A stretch of DNA of 35,275 nt from the NCBI GenBank assembly GCA_036395835.1, contig DASWCW010000135.1:1-35275 (forward strand), in the 5' to 3' direction. Below are positions 7,625-15,810 of this stretch, in pieces. A model generated the notes under the pieces. It was not told the DNA's origin. It did no database searches and was given only the letters and a program-made list of their open reading frames with translations. Position 1 is the stretch's first letter. Each line of letters starts with the position of its first letter. The translations under genes and the position numbers were made by a program. This stretch comes from AP-16 sp036395835 (lineage in GTDB: Bacteria; Pseudomonadota; Alphaproteobacteria; Rhizobiales; Xanthobacteraceae).

Positions 7625-8644
7625 TCAAAATTTGCGGGCATCGGCCTGGGTCTCCGCCACTTCCGCATCCAGCACGTCGAGCAGCGCCTCGACCCACCGG
7701 CGCGGAATGCCGCGCGTGATGAACACGATCCGGCTGCGGCGATCCTCCGATGGCCAGCGCTCGAGCCAGGCGGGAGCATGAAAGACGTGCTGAACGCCGT
7801 GCAGCACGGCCGGCCGGTCAGGGCACTCCGCCACCTTGACGATGCCTTTCAGGCGCAGCAGATCGGCACCGCAATGCTCGGCGAGCGCCTCGAGAAACAA
7901 CGTCAGCGCCACGGCCCGGATCGGCTGCTCGCGCACCAGCGCATAGGTCGTGACGTCGGCGTCATGCCGATCGTGGCTGTGCTCTTGCGCGGCCTCCTCG
8001 GCGAGCCAGGCTCCGGCGTCGAGAGATTTGGCGCACGGGTCGTAGACGTCGGAATCGAAAACGCGCCGTGGATCGACCCGGCCGTGATGCGCCCGTAGCA
8101 CCGGCGCGCCGGGATTGAGCCCGGCGAGGCGATCCAGCAACTCGGGCTGCGCCCCGTTCGCGAGATCGGATTTCGTGAGCACCAGGCGATCGGCCAAAGC
8201 GACCTGCTTTACGGAAATTTCTTCGCGATCGAGCGTGTCGGAGCCGTTCACAGCATCGACCGTCGTGATGACGCCGCCGAGCACCAGGCGGCCGGCGATC
8301 TTCAGGTCGGTCATCAAGGTTTGCAGGATCGGCGCCGGGTCCGCGAGCCCGCTTGTCTCGATTACGACGCGATCGAATGGCGGAAGCTCGCCGCGATCGC
8401 GGCGGCGCAGCATGTCGTCGAGCGTCTGTGCGAGATCGTTTCGGATCTTGCAGCACAGGCATCCGGTGGCGAGCTCGATGAAGCTGTCGTGGCTCGTCTC
8501 GACGAGCTCGTGATCGAGTCCGATCTCGCCGAATTCGTTGATGAGGACGGCGGTGCGCGAGAACTCGGGCTGGCGCAGCAAATGGCGCAAGAGGGTCGTC
8601 TTGCCGCTGCCGAGAAAGCCGGTCAGGATCGCAACCGGGATCAC
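7625..8644 (-). CDS. CobW/COG0523-family GTPase (putative metallochaperone)
   Basis: G3E-family P-loop GTPase of 339 residues. Walker A GFLGSGKT lies at residues 9-16, the metal-binding GCLCC motif (CXCC) at 61-65, and the nucleotide-specificity TKSDLA later. A C-terminal CobW_C domain (about 230-325) and a His-rich linker AQEHSHDRHD (near 218) are also visible. Family members insert or traffic Zn, Co or Fe for particular client enzymes. The start is GTG at 8644, inside the TGA of the upstream 100-residue gene (GTGA overlap), so it is translationally coupled to that gene and to the binuclear-metal hydantoinase before it. That makes delivery of metal to the hydantoinase a natural hypothesis, unproven. 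It is not a true cobalamin gene by context. Confidence 0.88.
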   Translation of the reverse strand: MIPVAILTGFLGSGKTTLLRHLLRQPEFSRTAVLINEFGEIGLDHELVETSHDSFIELATGCLCCKIRNDLAQTLDDMLRRRDRGELPPFDRVVIETSGLADPAPILQTLMTDLKIAGRLVLGGVITTVDAVNGSDTLDREEISVKQVALADRLVLTKSDLANGAQPELLDRLAGLNPGAPVLRAHHGRVDPRRVFDSDVYDPCAKSLDAGAWLAEEAAQEHSHDRHDADVTTYALVREQPIRAVALTLFLEALAEHCGADLLRLKGIVKVAECPDRPAVLHGVQHVFHAPAWLERWPSEDRRSRIVFITRGIPRRWVEALLDVLDAEVAETQADARKF

Positions 8645-8943
8645 GACGGCACCAACGGCGAGACGGCGACGCGCACGCGATTCGCAGCGTAGCCGGGATC
8701 GAGCGCCGCGCGCACCTGGCGCAACACCCCAAGCAGCGAGATCGCGCCGCGCTTGCGGCCGTCCACGCTCACCATCCAGCGGAACGGCAGATTTTTCGGC
8801 GCCCGCTCGATGCAGATCTCGCTCGCGCCGGCGCGAACGAGGATGGCTCCGCCGCTCGTGCGCTCGACGCCGCCCGCAACTCGCCAGACCGCAAGACTTT
8901 GCGCCAGCAATTCACAAACGGGATCGCCGGCCGCCGCGGTCAC
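8641..8943 (-). CDS. Unrecognised 100-residue protein between hydantoinase and CobW-type gene
   Basis: A small soluble protein of exactly 100 residues if it starts at the GTG (8943) that overlaps the hydantoinase TGA by four bases. Its own TGA overlaps the CobW-type GTG in the same way. The frame extends upstream, but only inside the hydantoinase gene. Visible features are alternating hydrophobic stretches (GGAILVRAG, SEICIERAP, FRWMVSV), a likely helix ISLLGVLRQVRAAL (69-82), two cysteines (10 and 44), and no signal peptide or membrane segment. I recognise no family. Its strict coupling to both neighbours suggests a partner or maturation factor for the hydantoinase. The function is unknown. 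Confidence 0.65.
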   Translation of the reverse strand: MTAAAGDPVCELLAQSLAVWRVAGGVERTSGGAILVRAGASEICIERAPKNLPFRWMVSVDGRKRGAISLLGVLRQVRAALDPGYAANRVRVAVSPLVPS

Positions 8944-10367
8944 AGCGCGGGTCCTCGCAGGATCTCCGCCGGAATCTTGCGCTTGAGATAGCGGCCGTCC
9001 TTCGGGCTTGCGAAATATTTGCCGTTCTCGACCATGATCTTGCCGCGCAGGATCGTCACCGCCGGCCAGGCGAAGATGTCGTGGCCCTCCCAAGGCGTGT
9101 AGTCGGTCTCGTGCAGGTCCGCGGCCCGCACCTTGCCGCGCCGAGTCGGATCGAGAATCGCGATGTCGGCATCGCTGCCGACCGCGATCGCGCCCTTGCG
9201 GGGGTAGAGACCCATGATTTTCGCGGCATTGGTCGAGACGAGATCGACATACTGCGGCAGCGAGTAGCCGCGCCGCGCGACCATCTCAGCATACATGACG
9301 CCGAGCCGCGGCTCGACGCCCGAGTTGCCGCCGGTGGTGTCGTCGATGCGATTGCCCACCGTCTTGTCTTTGAGCGTGCAGCAGAGCTCGTCGGTGGCGA
9401 TGCAATGGATCGAGCCGGCGCGGGTGGCATCCCACAACGTTTTCTGATCCTCCTCCGATTTGAGCGAAGGATAGGTGTGATAGATCTGCCCGTTCGGGCG
9501 CTTGTAGTCCGCGGCCGAGTAGAGCATGTACTGGTGCAGCGTCTCGCCGTAGATCGGCAAGCCTTTGCGGCGCGCCTCGGCGACGGCGGCAACACCGGTG
9601 GCGGCGGAGATGTGCATCATGTAGAGCGCGGTGCCCGGCACGCTTTCGGCGAGCCGGAGCACGCGATGGAAGCTCAAGTCCTCCGAGAGCTGGTTGTGCA
9701 CCTCGGCGAGATGCTCGAAGCCGACTCGGCCTTCGCGGATGAGCTTGGCGTACATGTGCATGACGATGTCGTTGTCCTCGGCGTGGATGACGCCGAGTCC
9801 GCCATGCTTCGCCAGCACCTGGAACGCCTCCCAGATGTCGCCGAAATCGATCATGCGTCCGGAGCGCGAGGGCAGGATATTCGTGGTGAAGATCTTCAGC
9901 GTCGGATAGCCGGCCTGGATCGCCTCCGCGAGCTCATCCGAGAATTCGGGCGGCGGCTCGGAGTGCAGCATGATGTGATAGGACCAGTCGCACGGGCTTT
10001 TCCCGACGAAGTCCTTGTCGCGCGCCTCGATCGCCTGCAGCGCCGTGCCGCCTTCGCGCCAGTACGCAAAATCGATCAGCGTCGTGGTGCCGCCATGGAG
10101 CGCGGCGCGGCCGACCTGTTCGGGCCCGGCCGTGATCAGCGGCGTGCCGTCGGGCTTCATCCATACGTGCTTGAGATGCACGTGCGGATCGATGCCGCCC
10201 GGCATGACGATGCGGCCCGTCGCGTCGATCACGCGCTCCGCGGATTGCGTCGAGAGTGCGCCGGGAGTGGCAATCGCCGCGATGGTCTCGCCGGAAACGG
10301 CGACGTCGCAGGTTTCGACGCCGTGGGGCGTCACCACGTCGCCGCCCCGGATGATCAGTTCGAGCAT
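8940..10367 (-). CDS. Dihydropyrimidinase / D-hydantoinase-like amidohydrolase, second copy
   Basis: A 475-residue cyclic amidohydrolase, clearly diverged from the copy at 5999. Metal ligands are present: His62/His64 (DPHVHLKH), Lys158 (LKIFTTN), His195 (VIHAED), His252 (MMHISAATG) and Asp326. The motif around Asp326 reads ATDELCC rather than the usual SSDHxP, and the first barrel loop carries the extra text KHVWMKPDG, so substrate preference probably differs. STNAAKIMGLYPRKGAIAVG is the normal family C-terminal signature. The strong AAGGAGG ribosome site (about 10,373-10,379) supports the ATG at 10,367. It lies 69 bases after the flavin oxidoreductase gene and overlaps the next small gene by four bases. 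Confidence 0.85.
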   Translation of the reverse strand: MLELIIRGGDVVTPHGVETCDVAVSGETIAAIATPGALSTQSAERVIDATGRIVMPGGIDPHVHLKHVWMKPDGTPLITAGPEQVGRAALHGGTTTLIDFAYWREGGTALQAIEARDKDFVGKSPCDWSYHIMLHSEPPPEFSDELAEAIQAGYPTLKIFTTNILPSRSGRMIDFGDIWEAFQVLAKHGGLGVIHAEDNDIVMHMYAKLIREGRVGFEHLAEVHNQLSEDLSFHRVLRLAESVPGTALYMMHISAATGVAAVAEARRKGLPIYGETLHQYMLYSAADYKRPNGQIYHTYPSLKSEEDQKTLWDATRAGSIHCIATDELCCTLKDKTVGNRIDDTTGGNSGVEPRLGVMYAEMVARRGYSLPQYVDLVSTNAAKIMGLYPRKGAIAVGSDADIAILDPTRRGKVRAADLHETDYTPWEGHDIFAWPAVTILRGKIMVENGKYFASPKDGRYLKRKIPAEILRGPAL

Positions 10368-10436
10368 CGCGCCTCCTTCGCCGGCGGATCTGCGGCCCGC
10401 TCAACGCGCCAAGCGGCTCCGCGTCCGCGGGTCGCG

Positions 10437-11468
10437 TCACAAGATGGCTTCGGCCACCACGCGCGCGGAATCGATCGTGACGCCGCCGAGCAGCAGCGTG
10501 CCGACCTGGTTCTCCTTTGCGATCGCCTTCCAGGCCTGCAGCCGATCCTGGATGCGCTGTTTCGGGCCGACGAGCGAGGTCTCGTCGATGAGCGCATCGG
10601 GCACGGCGGCAGCCGCCGCCTCGCGCTTGCCGGCAAGGAACAGATCCTGGATCTCGGTCGCGGCGGCCTCATAGCCCATGCGCTTGACGAGATCGTTGTA
10701 GAAATTCTTGTTCCGCGCCCCCATGCCACCGATGTAGAGCGCGAGCTGCGGCCGGATCGCGTTGCGGCAGATCTCGATGTCGTCGCCCATGCGGATGCGC
10801 ACGTAAGGCGCGATATCGAACTGGGCGAGCGTCTTGCCGGATTTCGCCATGCCCTCCCGCACCGGATCGACGATCCGTTCGGCCTTCTCGGGTGACATCA
10901 GGAAGGGAAGGGTGCCGTCCGCGACTGCGCCGGCGGTCCTCAGCCCGGCAGGGGAAATCGAAGCGGTGTAGATCTTCAAGTCCGGGTCCGGATGCAGGAT
11001 GCTCTTGAGCGGCTTGCCGAGCCCGGTCGCGCCCGCGCCTGTATACGGGATCTGGTAGTGCTCGCCGCGGTGCTCGAGCGGCCCCTTGCGCGCGAACACT
11101 TGGCGGATGATCGACACGTACTCTTTGGTCCGCGTCAGCGGCTTGCCGTACGGCTGGCCATGCCAGCCCTCGACCACCTGCGGCCCCGAGGGCCCGATGC
11201 CGCAGAGAAAGCGTCCGCCCGAAAGCGCCTGCAGGCTCATCGCGGTCATCGCCGCGCAGGTCGGCGTGCGCGCCGGCATCTGCATGATGCCGGTGCCGCC
11301 CTTGATCTTCGTCGTGCGCGCCAGCATCCAGGCGATCGGCGTGACCGCATCGCCGCCGTAGGCCTCGCCGGTCCAGGCGGAATCGTAGCCGAGCCGCTCG
11401 GCCTCCAGGATCAGGTTCATGTCGAGGCCGACGCCTGCCTCGGTGCGCAACAGGATGCCCAATTTCAT
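10437..11468 (-). CDS. LLM-class flavin-dependent oxidoreductase
   Basis: Luciferase-like TIM-barrel oxidoreductase of 343 residues, closest in look to the F420-dependent/Mer-like subgroup. The N-terminus KLGILLRTEAG, the IKGGTGIMQMPARTP segment (about 55-69) and SGGRFLCGIGPSGPQV (about 83-98) are typical of the flavin or F420 pocket. Cofactor choice (FMN or F420) cannot be decided without structure-level comparison. It sits in the minus-strand operon with a Tat-exported binding protein upstream and the second hydantoinase 69 bases downstream, so oxidative opening or modification of the same heterocyclic substrate is plausible. No flavin reductase is seen nearby. Confidence 0.85.
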   Translation of the reverse strand: MKLGILLRTEAGVGLDMNLILEAERLGYDSAWTGEAYGGDAVTPIAWMLARTTKIKGGTGIMQMPARTPTCAAMTAMSLQALSGGRFLCGIGPSGPQVVEGWHGQPYGKPLTRTKEYVSIIRQVFARKGPLEHRGEHYQIPYTGAGATGLGKPLKSILHPDPDLKIYTASISPAGLRTAGAVADGTLPFLMSPEKAERIVDPVREGMAKSGKTLAQFDIAPYVRIRMGDDIEICRNAIRPQLALYIGGMGARNKNFYNDLVKRMGYEAAATEIQDLFLAGKREAAAAAVPDALIDETSLVGPKQRIQDRLQAWKAIAKENQVGTLLLGGVTIDSARVVAEAIL

Positions 11469-11500
11469 GATGGAGAATCCCGCGGGTGTCGATGCTGTAC

Positions 11501-11570
11501 GGTGGTTTGAGCGCAGCGAAGCCCACCATGATCTGGCGAGGGTGGGTCGCGCTTCGATTGACCCACCCTA
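11501..11570. repeat. GGTGGGTC-type palindromic repeat, copy 1
   Basis: The 129-base gap between the binding protein and the oxidoreductase holds GGTGG (11,501-11,505) pairing with CCACC (11,523-11,527), and GGTGGGTC (11,541-11,548) pairing exactly with GACCCACC (11,560-11,567). A second copy of the same type lies at 13,067-13,128, on the other side of the binding-protein gene. Confidence 0.65.
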
Positions 11571-11597
11571 CGACGCCTCGTGGGGTCCCGCGCGGCT

Positions 11598-12938
11598 TCA
11601 CGTGCGCATGAAGCCCTCGACCTCGTTCTCGGCCCAGGCCAGCGTCTTTTCCATCGGCTCGCCTTGCGCGACCTTGAGGATCATCTTCGGCATGACAGCC
11701 TGATTGTAGATCTGCGCGGCGATCAGCGGCGACGCCGGCGCGCCCGGGATCATCGGGACCTGGTCGCCCTTGTTGGGATAATGCGAGAGCGTGCCCTTCG
11801 GCGGGCCTTCCTCGTCCCAGGTCTTGAAGTCGCTGAATTTGACGAACGGCGGCAGATCGTAGCCTTGACAGGCGGCCACCAGTTTTTCCGCGGCTTCGCG
11901 GCTCGACACGTGCAGCATGAGGCTCTTGGCGGCGGACTTGTTCTTGGAGAAGTTCCACAGTCCCTGGAACCGGGGCAGCATGGCGACGAAGCGGCCGCGC
12001 GGCCCTTTCGGCATCCCATGCGTCCACAGTTTCTCCGCGACCTGCGGGGCATCGCGCTTGGCCACCGCCCACGCGCTCGGCGGATTGAAGATCAAGGCGC
12101 CCTTGCCGGAGATGAGCCATTTGTTGTTGGAGCTGTTGTCCCACGCGCTCACGTCGGGCGGCAGAAACGCGGCCAGTCGTTTGCTGTAGTCGAGCACCTG
12201 CCGTACGGCGTCGGACTTGACCGTCAGCTTGCCGCTCGCGTCGACCAGGTCGGCGCCGAAGGCGTGGAACAGCGGTCCCACCCAGTCGATGGTGTCGGTC
12301 GTGGCCCCCAGCGGCAGCCCGAACGGATATCCGGCCTTGTGGCATTGCTCGGCCGCGGTGAGGAAGGCCTCCCAGGTCCAGCCGTCGGCGGCTTTGGTCG
12401 GCTCCGCCCCGGCCGGGTACATCGACAGGATATCGATGCCGGCGTGCTGCTTCAGGAGATCGAACCGCGAGCAGGAGCACAGCAGCAAGGTGCCGCGGAT
12501 GCCCGGCACCACGAGCCATTGGCCGCCGGGCTTGGCGAGGTAATCCATGACCGCATCGACGGGTCCGTTTCTCGCCAGAACCTCGCGCATGACGTCGTCG
12601 ACCGGCTCGAGCGAGTTCGCATGCTGCGCCGGCTCCCAGGCCGAAAAATCCATGATGTCGTGACCGGACTTCGCCTGCGCCTCGACCGCGATGGTGAGCT
12701 GCAGCTTGCTGCCCTGCGTCGAGAAGTAATCGATTGCCAGATCGACCTTCTCCTTCGTGGCCCAGGCTTCGCAGATCTCGGTCATGGCCTTGTTGGCGCC
12801 CGGCACCCAATGGTCCCAGAGGCCGACCGAGAGCTTGCCGGCCGCATGGGCGCCGCGGACATGCGGCATGGCGATCAGGGCCGAAGCGGCCGCGGTCGTG
12901 GCGAGGAAACGTCGTCGCGAAAGTCTGCTCGTGCGCAT
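11598..12938 (-). CDS. Tat-exported family 1 extracellular solute-binding protein
   Basis: A 446-residue periplasmic binding protein of ABC importers (sugar/family 1 type). The N-terminus SRRRFLATTAAASALIA is a twin-arginine signal, with cleavage likely after GAHA (about residue 32), so it should be exported folded. The mature protein opens KLSVGLWDHWVPGANKAM, usual for this family. An unusually strong ribosome site GGAGGGAGGAG sits just before the ATG at 12,938. No permease or ATPase of a matching family is in the window, so it is an orphan here. It heads the minus-strand operon that includes the oxidoreductase, second hydantoinase, small protein and CobW-type GTPase, and may bind their substrate. 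It is flanked by two copies of one palindromic repeat. Confidence 0.85.
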   Translation of the reverse strand: MRTSRLSRRRFLATTAAASALIAMPHVRGAHAAGKLSVGLWDHWVPGANKAMTEICEAWATKEKVDLAIDYFSTQGSKLQLTIAVEAQAKSGHDIMDFSAWEPAQHANSLEPVDDVMREVLARNGPVDAVMDYLAKPGGQWLVVPGIRGTLLLCSCSRFDLLKQHAGIDILSMYPAGAEPTKAADGWTWEAFLTAAEQCHKAGYPFGLPLGATTDTIDWVGPLFHAFGADLVDASGKLTVKSDAVRQVLDYSKRLAAFLPPDVSAWDNSSNNKWLISGKGALIFNPPSAWAVAKRDAPQVAEKLWTHGMPKGPRGRFVAMLPRFQGLWNFSKNKSAAKSLMLHVSSREAAEKLVAACQGYDLPPFVKFSDFKTWDEEGPPKGTLSHYPNKGDQVPMIPGAPASPLIAAQIYNQAVMPKMILKVAQGEPMEKTLAWAENEVEGFMRT

Positions 12939-13066
12939 GAGCTCCTCCCTCCGGATCTAAGTCGGATGCCCTGTTGTTATTCGCTCTCCGATATGTCGGG
13001 CGGCTGTGGCACCCGCCGCGGGGGAGCTTACGCCACATTTGCCGGATCGGTCAGCTGGATTCGCGA

Positions 13067-13128
13067 GGTGGGTCGAGCCTAGCGAAATGCCACCGCGCAA
13101 CGGCAGGTCGCGCTTCGCTTGACCCACC
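13067..13128. repeat. GGTGGGTC-type palindromic repeat, copy 2
   Basis: GGTGGGTC (13,067-13,074) and GACCCACC (13,121-13,128) bracket a 62-base element related to the one at 11,501-11,570. Both share GGTCGCGCTTCG followed by TTGACCCACC. It lies between the broken GH15 gene and the Tat-exported binding protein. Repeats of this kind are common between genes in Hyphomicrobiales. Confidence 0.65.
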
Positions 13129-13142
13129 GCACTGCATCTACG

Positions 13143-14939
13143 CTATGCCGCGCGACGCTCGGAAGGGCCGACGCCGGGCATCAGATTGTTCGCGGTGTTG
13201 ATGAGCGCCACGTGGGAGAACGCCTGGGGGAAATTGCCGAGAAACCGCTTGGCGCGCGGGTCGTATTCCTCGGCCAGCAGGCCGAGATCGTTGCGCAGCT
13301 CCAGGAGCCGTTCGAACATCGCCTTCGCCTCGTCATAGCGTCCGATCATCGCCAAGGCATCGGCCAGCCAGAAGCTGCATGCCAGGAACGCGCCTTCCTC
13401 ACCCGGCAAGCCGTCGTTGATGCGTTGCGGCCGATACCGCAGCACGAGCCCGTCGAGCATGAGTTCCCGTTGGACAGCTTCGACGGTGCCGATGATGCGC
13501 GGATCGGTCGCCGGCAGGAATCCGACTTGCGGCAACAGCAGCAGCGCCGCGTCGAGGTCGTCCGACCCATAGGACTGCACGAAGGCGTTGCGGGCCGGGC
13601 TGAAGCCGTGCTTGCAAACCTCGTCGCAGATTTTCTCGCGCAGCGCGCGCCAGCGCTCGACCGGGCCGGGCAGGCTCGAGCGCTCGACGAATTTCACCGC
13701 GCGATCGAACGCGACCCACGCCATCACCTTGGAGTGGGTGAAATGCCGCACCGGGCCGCGTACTTCCCACAGGCCGGCATCCGGTTTCGTCCACGCGCTC
13801 TCGAGAAAATCCAGCAACACGCGCTGCATGCCCCAGGCATCGGCGCTCGGCTCGAGCCGGAAGGTCTCGGCGGCATAGAGCACGTCCATCAGCTCGCCGT
13901 AGACGTCGAGCTGCAGCTGACGGTGCGCTTCATTGCCGATCCGCACCGGTCGGCTGTCCTCGTAGCCGGCGAGCCAGGGAAGCTCGCGCTCCTCGAGATG
14001 GCGTTCCCCGGCGGGCCCGTACATGATCTGCAGCTCCTCGGGCCGGCCGGCCGGCCGCCGCGCGCAGCAGCCATTCCCGCCAGGCGCGGGCCTCCTCGAG
14101 ATAGCCGCCGGAGATGAAGGCGTAGAGCGAGAACGTCGCGTCGCGGATCCAGCAGGCGCGGTAATCCCAGTTGCGCATGCCGCCGATCGTTTCCGGCAGC
14201 GAGGTGGTGGGCGCCGCCAGGATGCCGCCGGTCGGGAAATACGTCAGCAGCTTGAGCGTGATCAGCGAGCGCATCACCGCCTCGTGCCACGGTCCCTCGG
14301 CGCCGCACCGCGACGTCCACGCCCGCTGCAGGCTCTCGGTGGCCCGCAGCAGGTCCTCGGGCTCGCGGTAGATGACGTTCGCCCGGTGGGATTGGCGCCA
14401 GCTCATCACGAAGGCGACCGTCTCGCCGGCGCCGACGTCGAACTCGCCGCGGGTGGTGAAGTCCTCGCCGCGCAGCGGCACGTCGGTGCGCAGCAGCACC
14501 TCGTCGGGGCCGACGATGGCGCTCAGCCCGTAGGTGCGGCGCCGGACCCAGGGCACGGTGCGGCCGTAATCGAACCGGAACACCAGCTCGGTCCGCATCT
14601 TGACTGATCCGGTCTCGCCGCGCACCAGACGCACCAGGTCGATCTGGTGCTCGTCCGGCGGCTGCGGCATGAAGTCGATGACGGTAACGGCTCCGCCGGC
14701 AGTCTCGAACCGCGTCTCCAGGATCGCGGTATTCGGAAGATAGCGGCGCGACGTTCGCGTCGGCGGCTCGGCCGGGCCGACGATCCATCGGCCGTTCTCG
14801 ACGGTGCCGAGCAGCGCGGCAAACAGGCGGGCGAATCGAATCGCGGCAGGCACAGCCAGTCGATCGAGCCGTCGCGGTGCACGAGCGCCCCGGTGCGGGC
14901 ATTGCCGATCAGTCCGTAGTCTTCGATCAGGCGCGACAT
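13143..14939 (-). pseudogene. GH15 glucoamylase/trehalase-like gene with two frameshifts
   Basis: Glycoside hydrolase family 15 (alpha-glucan or trehalose hydrolysis), broken into three frames. The N-terminus (ATG 14,939) starts MSRLIEDYGLIGNARTGAL and reads IDWLCLPRFDSPAC, then loses frame at the AAA run 14,821-14,823, where one base seems missing. The middle frame carries FAALLGTVENGRW and the GH15 motif GGMRNWDYRACWIRDATFSL. Near 14,040-14,042 an extra base in GGG beside a GGCC-rich tract shifts back, and the last frame continues LQIMYGPAGERHLEERELPW through NDGLPGEEGAFLACSFWLAD (proposed catalytic Glu region) to the stop. First and last parts share one frame. Corrected, the protein would be about 598 residues, normal for the family. 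Either a decayed gene or two assembly or sequencing errors; the conservation of all parts favours error or very recent decay. Confidence 0.8.
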
Positions 14940-15375
14940 CTCTGGGCTGATTGCTTGGGGGAAGGGCCGAGCCCTGTCTCATCCGAGGCGGCCGCGACCC
15001 CGCTGGGGTCGTCGAAAAGACCTCAACTTGCTCAGCCTGCGGGAGTTCCGTGTATCGCAGATCGAGGCGCCGGACCGGCACATCCGCTTCGGGCGGGGGG
15101 CGGCAGTTCGCCTCGAATAAACGCCTTCAGCCCATGTTCGATTCTCGGTTCGGCGGTGTGCCGCAAGCGATTCGAGCAATTGCGGGTCTGGTCGTCTGCA
15201 AATTTGAATCGGTTTCTGAGCAAAACGGCGCAAGCGGACGCCGGCCGCGTTCCGGGATGCGCGTCTGCTGATCGCTCCGGCGCGATTTGCGCAAGCGCGG
15301 ACGATCGCGAAATCGAGCTTGACCGCGCGCAGCAGAACCGCCGGTCTTGCCCCGCGCTTCCTACCAGAATCGTGC
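14940..15375. other. Intergenic stretch without a convincing gene
   Basis: 436 bases between the start of the GH15 gene and the stop of the Ohr gene. Open frames exist on both strands but none shows a recognised family. A minus-strand frame ending into the GH15 gene includes the somewhat protein-like DVPVRRLDLRYTELPQAEQV, without a clear start or ribosome site, and could be a gene remnant. A GC-rich inverted repeat GACCCCGCTGGGGTC near 14,996-15,010 could be a hairpin. Nothing else was identified. Confidence 0.5.
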
Positions 15376-15810
15376 CTACGCTCCCTCGACCTCGAGCCCC
15401 ACCTCGACGTTGCCGCGCGTCGCGTGGGAATACGGGCAGATCTTTTCGTGCGCTTCATTGACGAGCGCGACGAGCTCCGACTTGGGCAGGCTCTTGTCCT
15501 TGATGTTGAGCTTGACCGCGAGGCCGAAGCCGCCGCCGTCACGCGGTCCGATCGAAACCGCGCAAGTCACGGTCGCGCCCTGCGCATTCTTGTTCTGCTG
15601 CTTGGCGACATAATCGAGGGCGCCGCCGAAACAAGCGGCGTAGCCGGCCGCGAACAGATGCTCCGGCGTGGTGGTGCCGGGCTTGCCGGGGCCGCCCATC
15701 TGCTTCGGTACGGAAAGGTCGACCGCGACCGAGTGGTCGCTCGCCTCGGTATGGCCGTTGCGGCCGCCGATGGCGGTCGCGGTCGCGGTGAACAGCGGTT
15801 TGATCGACAT
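15376..15810 (-). CDS. ohr: Organic hydroperoxide resistance protein (Ohr)
   Basis: Cytoplasmic thiol peroxidase of the OsmC/Ohr family, reducing organic (lipid) hydroperoxides with lipoyl-type donors. From the ATG at 15,810 it is 144 residues, the normal size. Both catalytic cysteines are visible: Cys60 in AAGYAACFGGAL (peroxidatic) and Cys125 in ICPYSHATRGN (resolving). The N-terminal SIKPLFTATATAIGGRNG is typical of the Ohr branch, as opposed to OsmC. An upstream in-frame extension to 15,897 exists but has no family match, and a GGAG ribosome site lies about 10 bases before the chosen ATG. No OhrR (MarR-type) regulator is adjacent, which is unusual. Confidence 0.93.
   Translation of the reverse strand: MSIKPLFTATATAIGGRNGHTEASDHSVAVDLSVPKQMGGPGKPGTTTPEHLFAAGYAACFGGALDYVAKQQNKNAQGATVTCAVSIGPRDGGGFGLAVKLNIKDKSLPKSELVALVNEAHEKICPYSHATRGNVEVGLEVEGA

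Noticed and set aside
7625..8644. Calling the G3E GTPase a cobalamin-synthesis gene
   Set aside because: No cobalamin genes nearby; the CXCC motif and the hydantoinase context fit a general COG0523 metallochaperone better.
8538..10895. A 785-codon plus-strand open frame opposite the CobW, small-protein and hydantoinase genes
   Set aside because: Arg/Ala/His-rich antisense frame typical of high-GC DNA; it covers several well-supported minus-strand genes and shows no family motif.
11501..13128. CRISPR-like array from the repeated GGTGGGTC/GACCCACC units
   Set aside because: Only two copies far apart, each internally palindromic, without regularly spaced repeats or cas genes.
13143..14939. Programmed ribosomal frameshifting to explain the GH15 gene
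   Set aside because: Two shifts in opposite directions at sites without a recognised slippery heptamer or family precedent; indel error or gene decay is simpler.
14940..15375. Minus-strand frame with DVPVRRLDLRYTELPQAEQV as a gene
   Set aside because: No start with a ribosome site, it runs out of frame into the GH15 gene, and no family is recognised; kept only as a possible remnant.
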